From the NCBI GenBank assembly GCA_003525905.1, contig DQIA01000011.1, positions 1 through 5,744 of the forward strand: a stretch of DNA of 5,744 bases, read 5' to 3'. The stretch's first letter is position 1. Each line of letters opens with the position of its first letter. This DNA comes from Clostridiales bacterium. Lineage in GTDB: Bacteria; Bacillota; Clostridia; Oscillospirales; Oscillospiraceae. The translations under genes and the position numbers were made by a program. Positions 5,533 through 5,744 of this stretch are shown one piece after another. Under the pieces are notes generated by a model. It did not search any database, was not told where the DNA came from, and was given only the letters and a program-made list of their open reading frames with translations.

Positions 5533-5547
5533 CGGAAAGCCTCCGGC

Positions 5548-5721
5548 CTTGTCATTGCGAGGCCCCGAAGGGGCCGTGGCGCCCTGAGCGCGAAGCGCGA
5601 GGAAGTGCCCTTGGGGTGCAATCTCGGGAAGGCAGCTGCGTTTTCGCCGATGGCTTTCCTGTGATCTGGTCGGGTACTGCGAGATTGCCACGTCGGCCTG
5701 CGGCCTCCTCGCAATGACAAG
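5548..5721. repeat. 174-bp element with perfect 15-bp terminal inverted repeats (MITE/REP-like)
   Basis: The ends CTTGTCATTGCGAGG (5548-5562) and CCTCGCAATGACAAG (5707-5721) are exact reverse complements. Inside, a second inverted pair, GCAATCTCG (5618-5626) and CGAGATTGC (5680-5688), is nested in the first. Several microhairpins occur: GGCCCC-GAA-GGGGCC (5561-5575), GCGC-GAA-GCGC (5588-5598) and GGCC-TGC-GGCC (5695-5705). No transposase is encoded. Small palindromic elements with TCATTGCGAGG ends and CAATCTC cores are, to my knowledge, dispersed in many bacterial genomes, so this is most likely one copy of a non-autonomous repeat family. No clear target duplication is visible at the ends. 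Confidence 0.75.
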
Positions 5722-5729
5722 CTTGATGG

Positions 5730-5742
5730 CATTGCGCCAATG
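5730..5742. repeat. Small palindrome CATTG-CGC-CAATG
   Basis: A perfect 5-bp inverted repeat with a 3-base centre lies 8 bases beyond the inverted-repeat element, at the window end. It shares CATTGCG with the element's terminal repeat, so it may be a fragment of a neighbouring copy or a hotspot remnant. The window stops too soon to tell. Confidence 0.35.
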
Positions 5743-5744
5743 AA

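Larger units (their letters stand above)
5326..5547. other. Gene-free AT-rich intergenic stretch
   Basis: No open reading frame here has a ribosome site or a recognisable protein. It contains an AT-rich block (about 5340-5400) with a small TGCG/CGCA hairpin at 5355-5368, then the two heptamer tracts. A TGTAGGGGAGCGGCA segment (5477-5491) resembles the TGTAGGGGCGG-type intergenic repeats I associate with clostridial genomes; that resemblance is from memory. The whole stretch looks like accumulated repeat debris upstream of the rnf promoter. Confidence 0.5.

Noticed and set aside
5323..5736. Open frames across the inverted-repeat element (both strands)
   Set aside because: They follow the repeat sequence, lack ribosome sites and have no protein-like features.
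1..5744. CRISPR array, tRNA or rRNA genes, phage or transposase genes
   Set aside because: No spaced direct repeats, cloverleaf sequences, conserved rRNA segments or transposase proteins were seen.

Overview
The window carries one complete six-gene operon on the minus strand, in the order rnfC-rnfD-rnfG-rnfE-rnfA-rnfB. It encodes the membrane-bound Rnf complex (ferredoxin:NAD+ oxidoreductase, ion-translocating). The C-D-G-E-A-B order, the high GC of the genes, the low-GC gaps and the strong AAGGAGG-type ribosome sites suggest a high-GC anaerobic member of the Clostridia, plausibly an Oscillospiraceae-type gut bacterium. That placement is an inference from style, not a database match.

Layout, read along the direction of transcription (high to low coordinates). 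Positions 5744-5326 hold no gene I can support. They contain a 174-bp element with perfect 15-bp terminal inverted repeats (5548-5721), two short tracts with a seven-base period, and an AT-rich stretch. A candidate promoter lies at 5297-5325. It is followed by an unusually long untranslated leader of about 270 bases, rich in potential hairpins, including two pairings that cannot form together. rnfC starts with TTG at 5019. From rnfC to rnfA each stop codon overlaps the next start by four bases (ATGA), and rnfB follows after a 12-base gap with its ribosome site built over the rnfA stop codon. A 9-bp hairpin without a T-run lies just after rnfB at the window edge.

How the genes work together (family knowledge): RnfB takes electrons from reduced ferredoxin into a chain of iron-sulfur clusters. 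RnfA and RnfE form the membrane core with a shared [2Fe-2S] site. RnfG and RnfD carry covalently bound FMN on threonine. RnfC passes electrons to NAD+ through FMN and two [4Fe-4S] clusters. The redox drop drives Na+ or H+ export; the sequence read by eye does not tell which ion. All key cofactor residues are present in all six proteins, so the complex is probably functional. The flavin transferase ApbE, needed to flavinylate RnfG and RnfD, is not in the window.

I did not find a clearly new protein system here. The parts that deserve a second look are non-coding: the long structured rnf leader and the repeat-rich region upstream of it.
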